DNA from: Candidula unifasciata | Taxonomy: Eukaryota > Mollusca > Gastropoda > Stylommatophora > Geomitridae | Assembly (NCBI GenBank): GCA_905116865.2 | Contig: CAJHNH020002557.1 | Span: 67,501-131,500, forward strand | Direction of reading: 5' to 3' | DNA: 64,000 nt | In this document: positions 10,456 through 21,240 of the stretch, in pieces | Layout of the letters: the number at the start of each line of letters is the position of its first letter | Numbering within the stretch: position 1 is the stretch's first letter | Notes under the pieces: generated by a model | Told to the model about the DNA's origin: nothing | Databases searched by the model: none | What the model saw: the letters and a program-made list of their open reading frames with translations, nothing else | Program-made: the position numbers and the translations under genes

Positions 10456-11930
10456 TTTTGTAAAACTGGGAGTAAACTATCAGTCACCCTGTAGAATAAT
10501 GAATCGTGGCTGATTTCTTCCCCCGCTTATATCATCAAACCAGCGAGGTATATCTCTCTCGCCTCCTCTTCGCTCTTTGTCAGCTAATTTTACAGTTGTC
10601 AACAAGTTTCAATTTTATTTCATGCTCGGGCTATTCCCAGGCCAACGCCTTCTCCGGATAGGCCATGGTGCTGACGTCATCATCGTGACTTGAAGTCACC
10701 AACCCGGGCTAACGATACGTTCCATTTTCACTATGACAGTCCCGTTTGTGTGTGTGTGTGTGTGTGCGTGTGTATGTGCGTGTGTGTGTGCGTGCGTGTT
10801 CCCGGCCGTCCCTGAGTAATTCGTACAAAAAATTATAGGAATAATCTAGAGAAAAAAAGCGTATATAGGTATTTACAAGATACAAACTAAAAGGGAACAC
10901 TGCAGAAAAACATTTTCACATTAAATACTATGGCTTATACAGTTTGTAGGCTTAAAAAAATCTCTATCATTTCATCTTTTTAAAATCTACTATTTCCATA
11001 ATGAAAAATTGTAACATTACATTCTAGAACATTTTTAAAGAGGTGGGTGGGGTGGAGGTAATGTGGCACAGTCGTGCCTATACATCCCCCAAAAAAGATT
11101 TAAGTCGGCCAATGGAATGAAGTGGTTCGTATCTGGCAATCGCTCAAGAACAACAGTGATGTAATCAATTACATAAGAGCTGGTTATTCCCATTTTCACA
11201 CACATTTCAAAATTCAATTGCAATAGTATATGAACACTCCTTAACTGGCTATTCGATGAAGTTCCACCACTGTTCTGGAAACTCCAAGTTTAACATACTC
11301 CTTCTAAACGAAGTAAAGCACTAGTTTTCTCCTGACCGGTTTTAAAGGGTAGCCCTAAGTGTCTTCTCATGGCGGTTCCGGGGCTAATAACTTCTCAAAC
11401 TGGCTCTGCCTTTAAATTAGCTCCTCCTGATCATCTTATAACTCCCCTGCACCTGTCCTTGGTCACGTCACGTTTGGATGAACGTATCTCGTTGTCACAG
11501 CTCACCACTCGTCGAATGTTTCATCCCTCGCAGATGTCATGGCGGTGTGTTCTCATTCTAGGCCATGGCTTACTAATCAATTCGTATTTCACACAGTGAT
11601 AGATTAGTACGCCGTGTGGTGGTCTGAAATGTATGCTTGTTCATTTAACCCCTTTCTGCCTATATTTCATTACAGTAAAAAACATTTTTAATGAGAAGTG
11701 GTGGCGCTGACGTGCTTAGGGTGTCCCATTTTCAGGTCAACATATTGTGGAAACAAATATTGAGAACACACATAGAAACAGACAGTACAGCGGAAACTAC
11801 TGACATTTTAAAGGGTGAATGTTTAGTGTGTATCCACATAAACAACTGAAAATTAGTGAACATAACTAGCATATTCATCTTGTCCGTCCAGTATATTTGC
11901 AGGATTCTTCTTGTCTACAAAACGTATTTG
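10456..11930. other. Unannotated interval with a short (TG)n
   Basis: A GT tract lies at 10747-10797 and a CRE-like TGACGTCA at 10672. 'TTAACCCCTTTCTGCC' at 11646 resembles a piggyBac-type terminal repeat but no partner was found. No gene seen. Confidence 0.4.
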
Positions 11931-11934
11931 CACT

Positions 11935-12325
11935 AGTCTTCTTGTCCACCCGGTATATTCGCAGTATTCGTCTTGTCCACCCGGTATATTCGCAGTATTC
12001 GTCTTGTCCACCCGGTATATTCGCGGTATTCGTCTTGTCCACCCGGGTTATTCGCGGTATTCGTCTTGTCCACCCGGTATATTCGCAGTATTCGTCTTGT
12101 CCACCCGGTACATTCGCAGTATTCGTCTTGTCCACCCGGTATATTCGCAGTATTCGTCTTGTCCACCCGGTATATTCGCAGTATTCGTCTTGTCCACCCG
12201 GTATATTCGCAGTATTCGTCTTGTCCACCGGGTATATTCGCAGTATTCGTCTTGTCCACCCGGTATATTCGCAGTATTCGTCTTGTCCACCCGGTATATT
12301 CGCAGTATTCGTCTTGTCCACCCAT
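11935..12325. repeat. 31-bp minisatellite, 13 units
   Basis: CTTGTCCAC starts recur every 31 bp from 11941 to 12313 without indels. The unit has no stop in several frames of both strands, which produces six long spurious ORFs. Early copies (11880-11940) are diverged, the centre is near identical. Confidence 0.95.
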
Positions 12326-12639
12326 TTTCAGCCTAAAATAATAGTGGGATGTCTTCTATCCAAGATCTTGTGGTCACACTCCATAGAAATTATGGGAAAA
12401 AAGGTAACAACGGACTTAGATTTAACTACAGAGAAACATAAACTACAATTAAATTACAACACAAACTACTTATATTTTAGCTGGTAAATATCCCCTTATC
12501 CACGTCAAATATTGCAATAATAACCAGACATACTTCAACTGTGCAAGCATCCACATATATGAAAAGAACAAAAGTAAACACTCAGCCTATCACATATAGT
12601 ATACAGTAATTTAATATTTCAGGTTTAAGGTTTAAACAA

Positions 12640-13025
12640 CGGATCAACATCATGGAACGGGTAGTAACCCATAAGTGCTCCGTTCCTCTTCTTACTCAAG
12701 TCTGAGACCGAAGTAGCTCAGCGCAGTGCGCAGGCTCTGTAGCACCGGCGAGGATCGTGAAATACTTTAGGTAGATTTTTAACTCCAAAGTTTTCCCGGT
12801 GAGTGCCGTAAGGCTACTCTTTTCGATTTGCAACTGCCAAGGGATTTTTTTTTACGTGCGCAGCGATACACACAAGCGTCTGATCTAACTACCCAGAGAC
12901 CAGGGGAAATTAATAGAAGTCCAGGTGAACAGAACAAATCCCAGCCTTCACAGGGGCCTAAACCCGGGACTTTTAGCACTCGAGGCGGACGCCATACATC
13001 TAGACCACACAGCCCCCTAGTAATT
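12640..13025 (-). mobile_element. tRNA-derived SINE, family D copy 1
   Basis: Read on the minus strand, the head is 'TGTGGTCTAGATGTATGGCG' (A-box region) followed by 'CCCGGGTTTAGGCCCC' (B box). The body matches the copy at 36855-37245 over about 370 bp, including 'CTGCCAAGGGATTTTTTTT' and 'ACCCAGAGACCAGGGG' (plus-strand spelling). Confidence 0.8.
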
Positions 13026-13073
13026 TAATATGCTGATCATTAGTGATTGAACTTGGCCAGCTTTCAGGAGTCC

Positions 13074-13185
13074 ACCCCCCCCCCCCCCACCCCTCTCCCA
13101 TCTGTGGCTCTAGATCTTGAAAACCTATAATATCTGAAGACAGCCATTAATTTATTATTATTATTATTATTATTAAATTGTGGAT
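13074..13185. repeat. poly-C tract and (TTA)n
   Basis: C run at 13074-13089 and TTA repeat at 13154-13175. Confidence 0.9.
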
Positions 13186-13650
13186 CATGAATACTATTAA
13201 TGTGCGATACACGTATTAATCAGATCCGATAAAATCAGACGTAAGACACACACTACCACTGGTTTTGCCAGGTGTAAGATTTTTCCGTGGAACTTATGTT
13301 AGCCATCTTACTCTGGGAAAAAATTTAAACACAATCACATATCCACTAGAAAAAATTATAAATCGAGCGACACTCAGGTACAGAACCTTTCGCAGGCAAA
13401 GTTAATAACACTTAGCACTTCACAATAGCGTATTCCTAAAAATCAAAAAAACAAAAAGCAAAGTAACAACACAGGTAAAAACCAGCAGTTGGACTAATCA
13501 CTGCCATCCGGAACTACACACGTGTGTTAACACTGTGCTAGCCTACACACTCCAGACGATGGAATCTGCAGCTAGGTCTGTAACCTGGAGAAGATGGTTC
13601 TGACAATCTCAAATGTCTACTTTCGTTTCTCTATTCCTTTTACGTCTTTC
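13186..13650. other. Unannotated interval
   Basis: Nothing recognised. Confidence 0.4.
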
Positions 13651-13654
13651 GACG

Positions 13655-13950
13655 TGTGGCTTCCGAGGTCCCATAGAGGGGGTGGGGGGGGGGCAGGGGG
13701 GGGGGGTATAGACCCACTAGCTCTCTAAGCATATCGTAAAAAGCGACTGTAAATGAGTGTTTGTTTCAAAATAGGAGTGAATCTGCCTGAGAGACGACAA
13801 CCAAAAGAATGCATACAAATAAGATAGATAGATTTGTAAAACAGATGTGCACGCACAACTCAAGTTGTGGCGCGAGAAGAAGATCAAAATGCAGAAATGC
13901 AGGAACAACCAGAACTTTCCACCAGTTTGCAGTCTCTGCAAGCTAAGAAG
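13655..13950 (+). mobile_element. (AAG)n-tailed retroposon, copy 2
   Basis: Plus-strand copy. 'GACCCACTAGCTCTCTAAGC' aligns with the family's 'GACCCACTGCCTCCCCAAAAGC'-like region, followed by 'CTGCCTGAGAGACGACAACC', 'AACCAGAACTTTCCACCAG' and a short AAGAAGAAG tail at 13942. Two G runs (13681-13707) replace part of the 5' region. Confidence 0.75.
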
Positions 13951-14880
13951 AAGTTTATCGTTTTTATGTCTTGCGGAACGGCCTGATTTTTCTGACAGTC
14001 AATGACTTTCTTTAAATTGTCCTCAGAAATCACTTTCCGCACTCTTTTGTCTGTTTTCCAGCCTGTCGGACAACTGTCCCTGTGTGATGCTAACAATATG
14101 GCATAGATTAAAAGAACAAGAAAGGGGGGGGGGGGAACAAGAATGAGAAGAAAGGAAGTACTAGGAGAAACCCCAAAAAATTGACGAAAAGAAGACACTG
14201 TCATATTAAAATTGCTACAAAATGTCTTCACTACCTGGCCAGAAATTCCCAGCTCATTTTGCCAGTTTAGCCATCAGGAAAAAACAGAAATTGTTTGTGT
14301 AAGCCAGATTCAAATTTAACCGCTGGTTGTTGCAATCATCGTTCTGGGCCAGGGGTTACCTAGCGCAGACAAGGGATTAGCGCGAATCCAGGGGCGAAAC
14401 TTCCCCCCTCACTGCTGTCTACTTTGATGCATCCAGCAGACTGGTTGTATAGTGCATTCCAAAAGTCGTCCATACATGAAAAACTCCTATACGGGTCCAT
14501 ACAAATTTTTGCATGTGGTCTTGCATTTTCCATGTCCTTATGATTTCAAAATTTACATTTGCTATTTTCTTTAAGCGTCTCATTTCTTTTATTTTTGTCT
14601 GATAATTTGTGTACTCCTGAAAAAAAACAAATAGAATATGCAGTAACCGACACATGGTGGAGATTGTGGAAAAATCGGTTCACATGTGCAGCGATGCGTG
14701 GTGCCAGTTTTGATAGCCTACCCCGCATACAATAAAAAAAAATTGTGTTACATAACTCCCGAAAAGCTACTGCTGCAGATGACCACCTCAGAGTAAAACG
14801 CTTATGAAAAGCGGAATCGGATGTTTTGAAAACTTCCGTTACTAATTTCCGCTGTCGGCAAGCTTTGAATCAGTGTCTGC
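13951..14880. other. Unannotated interval
   Basis: Several frames of 60-115 codons on the minus strand lack recognisable similarity. A G run sits at 14125. No gene supported. Confidence 0.4.
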
Positions 14881-14885
14881 CTTTG

Positions 14886-14886
14886 A

Positions 14887-14979
<93 letters not shown>

Positions 14980-14985
14980 GTATGC
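14886..14985. repeat. (TTA)n microsatellite, ~33 units
   Basis: Uninterrupted. The poly-Ile and poly-Asn frames across it are artefacts. Confidence 0.97.
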
Positions 14986-15690
14986 AGCAAATGATTTAAA
15001 ATGAAAACTCAATGCGTGTTTACATTTAACAAAGTTCTTACAATGACATGATAATTGCCAGATTCCATGCCGAACGTTAACAGCTGACATTGACCGGTTA
15101 CTGAATAACAGATTTTTAAAGTTAGACACAACTTTTGGAAAGGACTATAAAACGAACTTAGGCCTTCGGTCAGGGTATGGCGGAGAAACAATGATGGTAT
15201 GCTGAAGGAACACCTTTCGCGTTCTTCCGTCCAATCCTACAGAGGATTACACACACGAGCGTGTGTCTACAGGCCAATTCTTGGACCAGTACGAGACATG
15301 TTTTCGTTAGGCAGTAAATTATAACCCGGGAGTTTTCAGTGCATTGTTGTTGTTTTTTTTTTTTTTTTTCTCGGTTGGAAATATCAACTACATTTATTTG
15401 CTTCCTCTCGGTTAGAGTAGGAATCCCGCGGCTGATAAGTTAGTGAAATCGTTTCACAATTCAATCGTCGACGTTTACTGCGGTTTGCTTCCAGCGGAGG
15501 GTAGTTCTTAAGCCGACCGTTTTCGTGGATTTCAGATAGTGGTATGAGAGTTGCACCGTGGAAGAGATTGGGGTATCATTATGTAGTTTTCCTATAGTCA
15601 GCGACGGACACATTGCAGTCAGCTTCCATTGTGAATATGGCACATTTGTCATATCAGTGAGAGATATCAGCGTCATTCATTTGCTCTCTT
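14986..15690. other. Unannotated interval
   Basis: T run at 15352-15370. No gene or repeat family recognised. Confidence 0.4.
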
Positions 15691-15694
15691 CTCA

Positions 15695-15775
15695 ATCGAA
15701 AGAAAAAAGTGATATCCCTCTTCTCAGTCAGACAACAAAAAGGCCAATGTTATTCTCCTCTTCTCAATATTTGAG
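15695..15775 (+). repeat. Left arm of split 39-40-bp array
   Basis: Two to three diverged units of the same repeat as 16155-16925 ('TATCCCTCTTCTCAGTCAGA'). The array is cut by a LINE fragment. Confidence 0.85.
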
Positions 15776-15779
15776 TTGA

Positions 15780-16150
15780 GTTGAGCTGTCAAGAATTGAC
15801 ATCATAACACTCGGGGCATTCCCATTCGTACTCTGTCCTCATCTTCAGCAGCCAGCGCTGAGTTCCAATACTGATGGTACCAGTCACAATCTGGTTGTTA
15901 AGTCCGTCTTGCCTTTTCTCTGTGTGTAGTGAGCCGGCCAGACCCTCTGGTTACATGCCTCATTCTCTCCAGGCTATAATAATCTTGTTTGTCTACTGAT
16001 TCCATTGCTTGTTCCCAAAAGGCTCTGACCACATCTGCCCTGTCATGTATCAATTCCCCACCCAGTGGTGCAGATCGAGCCAATCTGTCTGCCTGTTCAT
16101 TACCCACTACGCCGGCATAGCCTGGAGAAAATATCTAAAGTATGCTCACT
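15780..16150 (-). mobile_element. RNase H-bearing LINE fragment
   Basis: The minus strand encodes 'GNEQADRLARSAPLGGELI', the C-terminal end of an RNase H domain as found at the ORF2 end of some non-LTR clades (I/Ingi-like). Then come 'DYYSLERMRHVTRGSGRL' and the 3' end 'CGAGTGTTATGATGTCAATT'. Related copies lie at 53235 (minus) and 55140 (plus). The fragment separates two parts of one minisatellite, so it inserted after the array existed or the array grew around it. Confidence 0.8.
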
Positions 16151-16154
16151 ATCT

Positions 16155-16925
16155 GTGACCATCTCAATCAGAAAACAAAAAAAACAATGTTATATCCCTC
16201 TTCTCAATCAGTAAACAAAAAGGACAATGTTATATCCCTCTTCTCAATCAGAAAACAAAAAGTCAATGTTATATCCCTTTTCTCAATCAGAATATAAAAA
16301 AGCCAATGTTATATCCCTCTTCTCAATCAGAAAACAAAAAGGACAATGTTATATCCCTCTTCTCAATCAGAAAACAAAAAGTCAATGTTATATCCCTTTT
16401 CTCAATCAGAATACAAAAAAGTCAATGTTATATCCCTCTTCTCAATCAGAAAACAAAAAGGACAATGTTATATCCCTCTTCTCAATCAGAAAACAAAAAG
16501 CCAATGTTATATCCCTCTTCTCAATCAGAAAACAAAAAGGTCAATGTTATATCCCTCTTCTCAATCAGAAAACAAAAAAGCCAATGTTATATCCCTCTTC
16601 TCAATCAGAAAACAAAAAAGCCAATGTTATATCCCTCTTCTCAATCAGAAAACAAAAAAGACAATGTTATATCCCTCTTCTCAATCAGAAAACAAAAAAG
16701 CCAATGTTATATCCCTCTTCTCAATCAGAAAACAAAAAATGCCAATGTTATATCCATCTTCTCAATCAGAAAACAAAAAAGCCAATGTTATATCCCTCTT
16801 CTCAATCAGAAAACAAAAAGGACAATGTTATATCCCTCTTCTCAATCAGAAAACAAAAAGCCAAAGTTGTTTCCCTTTTCTCAATCAAAAAACAAAAATT
16901 ACAATATCATGTCTCTCTTCTCAGC
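16155..16925 (+). repeat. 39-40-bp minisatellite, ~19 units
   Basis: Unit carries 'ATCCCTCTTCTCAATCAGAA' plus an A-rich part of variable length (AAAAAG/AAAAAAG). The A-run changes shift the phase, yet the unit lacks stops in all plus frames, giving three overlapping ~200-codon ORFs. These are not genes. Confidence 0.95.
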
Positions 16926-17277
16926 TAAAACACGGCCTCCTGGAGCTTTGAAACACACCAGACATGTCATCACGTGGCTGGCGAGTTGTGTGTTACGGCC
17001 ATATTTTGGTTATATCGTGTGTTGTGAACACAGCCTTCTTTAAAAATATTTAACTGTACTGTTGAATGTAAATCTCACTACAGTTCTAAAAGTAGATATC
17101 CTTTAGTAGGTATACAAGATTCTCAAACTCCGCAGCGAATTTAAATTCAGGCGAGAAGAGACAGTCGCAGCTCGCTGTGTGTTTAGTCTGAATTTTTTTA
17201 TTCTACAGGCTTTCGTGGTGTCCTCCGTCTTTGGAATACTACGAAGCTGTAGCGCTGCCACACGTGTAGAGGATATC

Positions 17278-17751
17278 TAATTGAAGGATCTTAGTGCAAA
17301 TGTGGGCTATCCTCCAAATAACGGTCCCAAATTATCGAGGCCGAAAATATACCCTAACAGGGCCTCAGTCACATGTCAAGTGCGCACACTTCCAGCGAAT
17401 TAAATTGAGCACTTCCGGCGACTCGCGCCACCGCCGAGACTATCTGGATTAGGGCTAAACTATATGGCTGGGACTCACGAGCAGCAGCTACCGCATCTCC
17501 TGCAGCTTCCTTCATTTTATTTGGTCGTGAGTCTCAGCCATCTAGTTTAGCCCTAACCCACGCCGCACGTAGCGGTGTGGGAGAGAAGGCGGTGGCGGTA
17601 TAGAACCCCCGGAAGTCCGCATTTCGGCGGTGGCGGTAGAGTCTCCGGAATTTCGCAACTGACATGTGACTGAGGCCCTGTTAGGGTTTATTTTCGGGCT
17701 GGATAATTTGGGACCGATATTCGGAGGATAGCCCAAATTTGCTTCCAATTA
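17278..17751. mobile_element. Foldback (long inverted repeat) element
   Basis: Two arms of about 210 bp, 17278-17489 and 17528-17751, are reverse complements with divergence. Matching pairs include 'GGGCTATCCTCC' with its complement near the right end, 'CCTAACAGGGCCTCAGTCAC' in both, and 'TAGGGCTAAACTA.ATGGCTG' at the centre. The loop is about 40 bp. Ends read TAATTG...CAATTA. No coding capacity. A MITE or foldback transposon; superfamily unknown. Confidence 0.85.
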
Positions 17752-17856
17752 TCAACACGGTTGGTTCAAGAGTGTAGTTGTTCATTAGTGGTTGTGATTG
17801 CAGACACAGATTTTGTTAGCCGAGAAGCTTCTTACCCTTCCAGTAAAGAAAGTCAC

Positions 17857-17909
17857 TAGTTCTTGCTGTTATCAGTGAGTACAACAGTGCTGCTCTACAG
17901 TTTGTAATC
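17857..17909. repeat. Left copy of 53-bp flanking direct repeat
   Basis: Matches 19295-19347 at 50 of 53 positions and flanks the LINE insertion between them. Interpreted as a long target-site duplication. Confidence 0.85.
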
Positions 17910-19294
17910 TTCTTCTTCTTCTGCCTTTCTATCCTCCAATGGAGCACAGGCCCTCAACCAACTCCCGCCAAGTCGTTCTATCCTTCGCCATTGCATGGAG
18001 CTCTCCCCATGTCCTCCCAATCTTTCTAACCTCATTCTCCAGCTCTCTTCTCCATGTGTTTTTGGGCCTTCCTTTATTCCTATGCCCCTGTGGGTTCCAA
18101 TGCAAAGACATTCTAGTTATGCTGTTCTCCTGTTTTCTCAGTGTGTGCCCTATCCAACGCCAGCGTCTTTTTCCTCACCTCCTGATCCACTGGAGCCTGT
18201 TTAGTTCTCTCCCAAAGTTCTACATTAGTTATTCTATCATACCATTTTATTCCCTATATTCTGCGCAGGCACCAGTTAATGAATGTCTGTAATTTATTAG
18301 TAATAATTGCCTTGGTTGTTCTCCATGTTTCCGCCCCATACAATCGTACTGATTTGACATTAGAATTAAGTTTTTTAGTTTAGTATTTCTTTTAATTTCT
18401 TTTGACCTCCACAAATTCCCTAGTGCTATGAAAGCCCCTCTTGCCTTTTGTATTCTTATTTTAATATATCTATCAGTTCCTCCGTCTTTATCTACATTAC
18501 TGCCTAAATAGGTGTACGACTCCACGTCTTGGAGTGGGGTGCCATTAAGAGAAACCACATTACTATTTGCCTGATTTATTCTCATTATCTTTGTCTTTCC
18601 TTTATGGATTTTCAGACCAAGCTGCTTTGATCTCGCATTAAGTATATTTAATTTATCTTGTATCTGATTCCGTGAATGGGACAGAAGGGCAATATCATCA
18701 GCGAAGTCCAGATCATCGAGCTGTTTTGTAGGGGTCCACTGAATTCCATTCTTGGTGTTAGCAGTTACTGTTTTCATAGTCCAGTCTATAGCCAGTAAAA
18801 ATAAGAGAGGCGACAAAAGACATCCCTGTCGCACACCTGTTTTTATTTCGAACGCATCTGTTAGCTTTCCCTCATGAAGAACTCGACTGTTCATGTCTTT
18901 ATATGTTGCCTTTACTAAGTTGATAATTTTCTGTGGGATTCCATAGTGCCCCATCAATTTCCAGAGAGATTCCCTATCAATGCTGTCAAATGCTTTTTCA
19001 TAGTCTATAAATCCAATGTAAAGTGGTGAGTTCAGTTCAATGCTTTGCTCTATTATAATACGTAATGTGGCTATCTGATCAGTACAGGATCTGTTTGACC
19101 GAAAACCTGCCTGCTCATCTCTTAGCATTTTATCAATATCATCTTTTAATCTTTCCAAAATAATTCTACTTAATATTTTTCCAGGAACTGACAGCAACAT
19201 AATTCCTCTATAGTTTTCACACTCCTGTAGATCACCTTTTTTTTTGGGGGGGGGGGGGGGGGCAGTTTCACAAGATATCCTTCTCTCCAGTCTG
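17910..19294 (-). mobile_element. 5'-truncated RTE-like LINE with reverse transcriptase
   Basis: The minus strand encodes the C-terminal half of ORF2. Visible RT blocks are 'GDLQECENYRGIMLLS' (19200-19240), 'DEQAGFRSNRSCTDQI', 'YIGFIDYEKAFDSIDR', 'GVRQGCLLSPLLFLLAIDW' and the catalytic 'LDFADDIALL'. After RT come 'TYLGSNVDKDGGTD', then, past a frameshift, 'GHRNKGRPKNTWRRELENEV' and 'REGLC'-type end at 17929-18111. The 3' end is a GAAGAAGAAG tail at 17910. A 17-bp C run (plus G, 19244-19262) lies inside the coding sequence between VKL and KKGDL. Endonuclease and N-terminus are absent. The (AAG)n tail and block style suggest RTE, but clade is not certain. Confidence 0.9.
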
Positions 19295-19347
19295 TAGTTC
19301 TTGCTGTTATCCGTGAGTACAACATTGCTGATCTACAGTTTGTAATC
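19295..19347. repeat. Right copy of 53-bp flanking direct repeat
   Basis: Partner of 17857-17909, three substitutions. It begins exactly where LINE sequence stops. Confidence 0.85.
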
Positions 19348-19605
19348 AGTCAATGAATAAAAGCAAATTCTCAGTCGCAAATACAAGTAACACCTTTGTC
19401 AATCCACTCACTTGCTATAATATTGATTGTGTATACTGATAACTTGTGTAGCTTCGTGTTTTTTATACTAAAAAAAAAAATTTTTGAGTAGCCTTTGGGT
19501 AACTGAAGGGGAAAAAAAACAGGTTCGAATTAACAATTCTCTCACAGCAAGTCACTTCCCTCTTCACTAATTATTTACTGAAATTACAAATAATTATATG
19601 TTGTA

Positions 19606-20080
19606 GCAGTACACTTCTTCTTTCTCTTCTTCTTCTTCTTCTTCTTTTTCTTCTTCTTCTTCTTCTTCTTCTTCTTCTTCTTCTTCTTCTTCTTCTTCTT
19701 CTTCTTCTTCTTCTTCTTCTTCTTCTTCTTCTTCTTCTTCTTCTTCTTCTTCTTCTTTTTTTTCTTCTTCTCCGTCTTCTTCTTCTCCTTCTTCTTCTTC
19801 TTCTTGTCGTTCACCAGCTTTAAACTCCGGCGGAATGTTTTGGTTGTTCGTCCACTTATGGACTGCAGTCCTGTTCCAGAACTTGAGTGTTGCGTGTGCA
19901 TCCATTTGATAGATCTAATTTGTATGCAGACTGTTGGTTCTTTGCCTCTCAGGCAGGTGCACTCAGACTTCAAAGTAAGCTTCCAATTAGTCGACTCTTA
20001 CGACATGCTTTTGGTAGGCAGTGGGTAAATTCTTGTTTTCTCTACAACAGGACCCCAGAACCCACAAGAGTTAGCAGTAC
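19606..20080 (-). mobile_element. (AAG)n-tailed retroposon, copy 3, with expanded tail
   Basis: Body 19806-20080 matches the family ('TTTTGGTTGTTCGTCCACTT', 'TTAGTCGACTCTTACGACAT', 'CAGAACCCACA'). The 3' tail, read as CTT on the plus strand, has grown to about 185 bp (19619-19803). The Glu- and Lys-rich frames are produced by this tail. Confidence 0.85.
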
Positions 20081-20118
20081 ACTAACATTAATCCGCAACT
20101 ATTTGTGTTTATTTTTGT

Positions 20119-20405
20119 GCATCGTCTTCTTCTTCTTCGCGTTCACCGGCTACGAACTCTGACAGAAAGTTCTGGTTGTTTGTCCACTTGTGGAGTTTAG
20201 TCTTGTTCCAGAAACTGGTTGTTGCGTGCACATCTTTTATACAGATTTGACTTATTTGTAGGCAGACTGCTCTCCTTGCCTCTCAGGCAAACACATTCCG
20301 ACTTCGAAGGAAGCTACAATGAGTCGACTCTTACGACATGCTCGTTGGGGAGGCGGTGAGTCTTTTCTTGTTTCTCCAACAATAGGACCCCGATATCTAC
20401 ATGAG
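20119..20405 (-). mobile_element. (AAG)n-tailed retroposon, copy 4
   Basis: Same orientation as copy 3 and only 40 bp away, with its own CTTCTTCTTC start at 20127, 'TTCTGGTTGTTTGTCCACTT' and 'ATGAGTCGACTCTTACGACA'. Two independent insertions or a tandem duplication. Confidence 0.82.
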
Positions 20406-20957
20406 GAATATTTGTTTATGATGTGTGTATGTTGCACGGCATTTGTTGCATGGTCTGTTTCAATGGGCTTCCCTTAACTTTAAAATAATATTATTTATGA
20501 TAATGTTTTGCAAAGTATTTAAACTGTCTTAAGACATATTACCATTTCATATGCTAACTTCTGTTTGGTTATTGAAACGTTGGTCTCCCCACGGAAAGTA
20601 GGTCAATAACATTGATAAGTTTGTTAGACCAGTCTATTGTGATCGAGGTTATAGGTGTGGCGGTCTGTTGTTGCGTTGCATTTACTTTTTTTTTTTTCTG
20701 AAAAAGAAACTGCCTGTGACAAAGATTCCATCACTGTCTAGGAGGGTTGTGTTTTAGACCCAGTTTCTTAATGTTTTTGTAGTGTTAAAAGCGCTGGCGT
20801 GCTTAAATATACAACATGCGGTGTCAACGGCATTGCGGAAAACACCTGTGAAAGTGACTTAATGTCGCGTGGCTTGAGGTCGACCAATCAGAAGTTAGCT
20901 ATGCTGAAGATCGACCAATCAGAAGTGAGCTAGTGTGTATATGGGCAGTCGGTGGAA
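20406..20957. other. Unannotated interval
   Basis: Contains a short direct repeat 'CGACCAATCAGAAGT' at 20881 and 20911, each with an inverted-CCAAT-like core. No gene seen. Confidence 0.4.
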
Positions 20958-21240
20958 AGACTAATGTATAATAATCATACTTACCTGGGTATACTAGGAT
21001 AATCCCTTACGTCTTTTTCAGGACGTAATTTTTTGTTATTTGAAGCCCCACTCTGGCTTTTGCCAGGGGCCGCAATATAGGCAGGCCATCAATATGGCCA
21101 ATTGTCTGAACGCGGTTTCTGGGACCTCTCCATGGTGATCCTCATCCGCATGGTGGCACTTTGTGTGATTAGGTGTTTATCGCTTGTGTGATGTCCTAGT
21201 GGGGTAGAAAGTCAGTCAGTCAGTCAGTCAGACCAATGTA
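20958..21240 (+). mobile_element. U1 snRNA-headed retroposon (SINE-like)
   Basis: Flanked by an 11-bp direct repeat, AGACTAATGTA (20958-20968) and AGACCAATGTA (21230-21240). The element starts within a few bases of 'ATACTTACCTGG' (20977-20988), the exact 5' end of U1 snRNA that pairs with splice donors. A 7-bp perfect hairpin follows (TTACGTC 21007-21013 / GACGTAA 21022-21028), then an Sm-like 'AATTTTTTG' (21027-21035) and a CTGGC/GCCAG hairpin (21053-21066). It ends with a (GTCA)n tail at 21211-21229. The middle does not match U1 as I know it. Either a SINE that captured a U1 head, or a diverged snRNA gene copy retroposed with extra sequence. Confidence 0.6.

Noticed and set aside
10672..10679. 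CRE site as a regulatory element
   Set aside because: A TGACGTCA octamer alone, with no promoter or gene nearby, is not enough.
11875..12487. Six overlapping ORFs on both strands
   Set aside because: Produced by a 31-bp stop-free unit.
16227..17043. Three overlapping plus ORFs of 200-245 codons
   Set aside because: Stop-free 39-40-bp unit in shifted phases.
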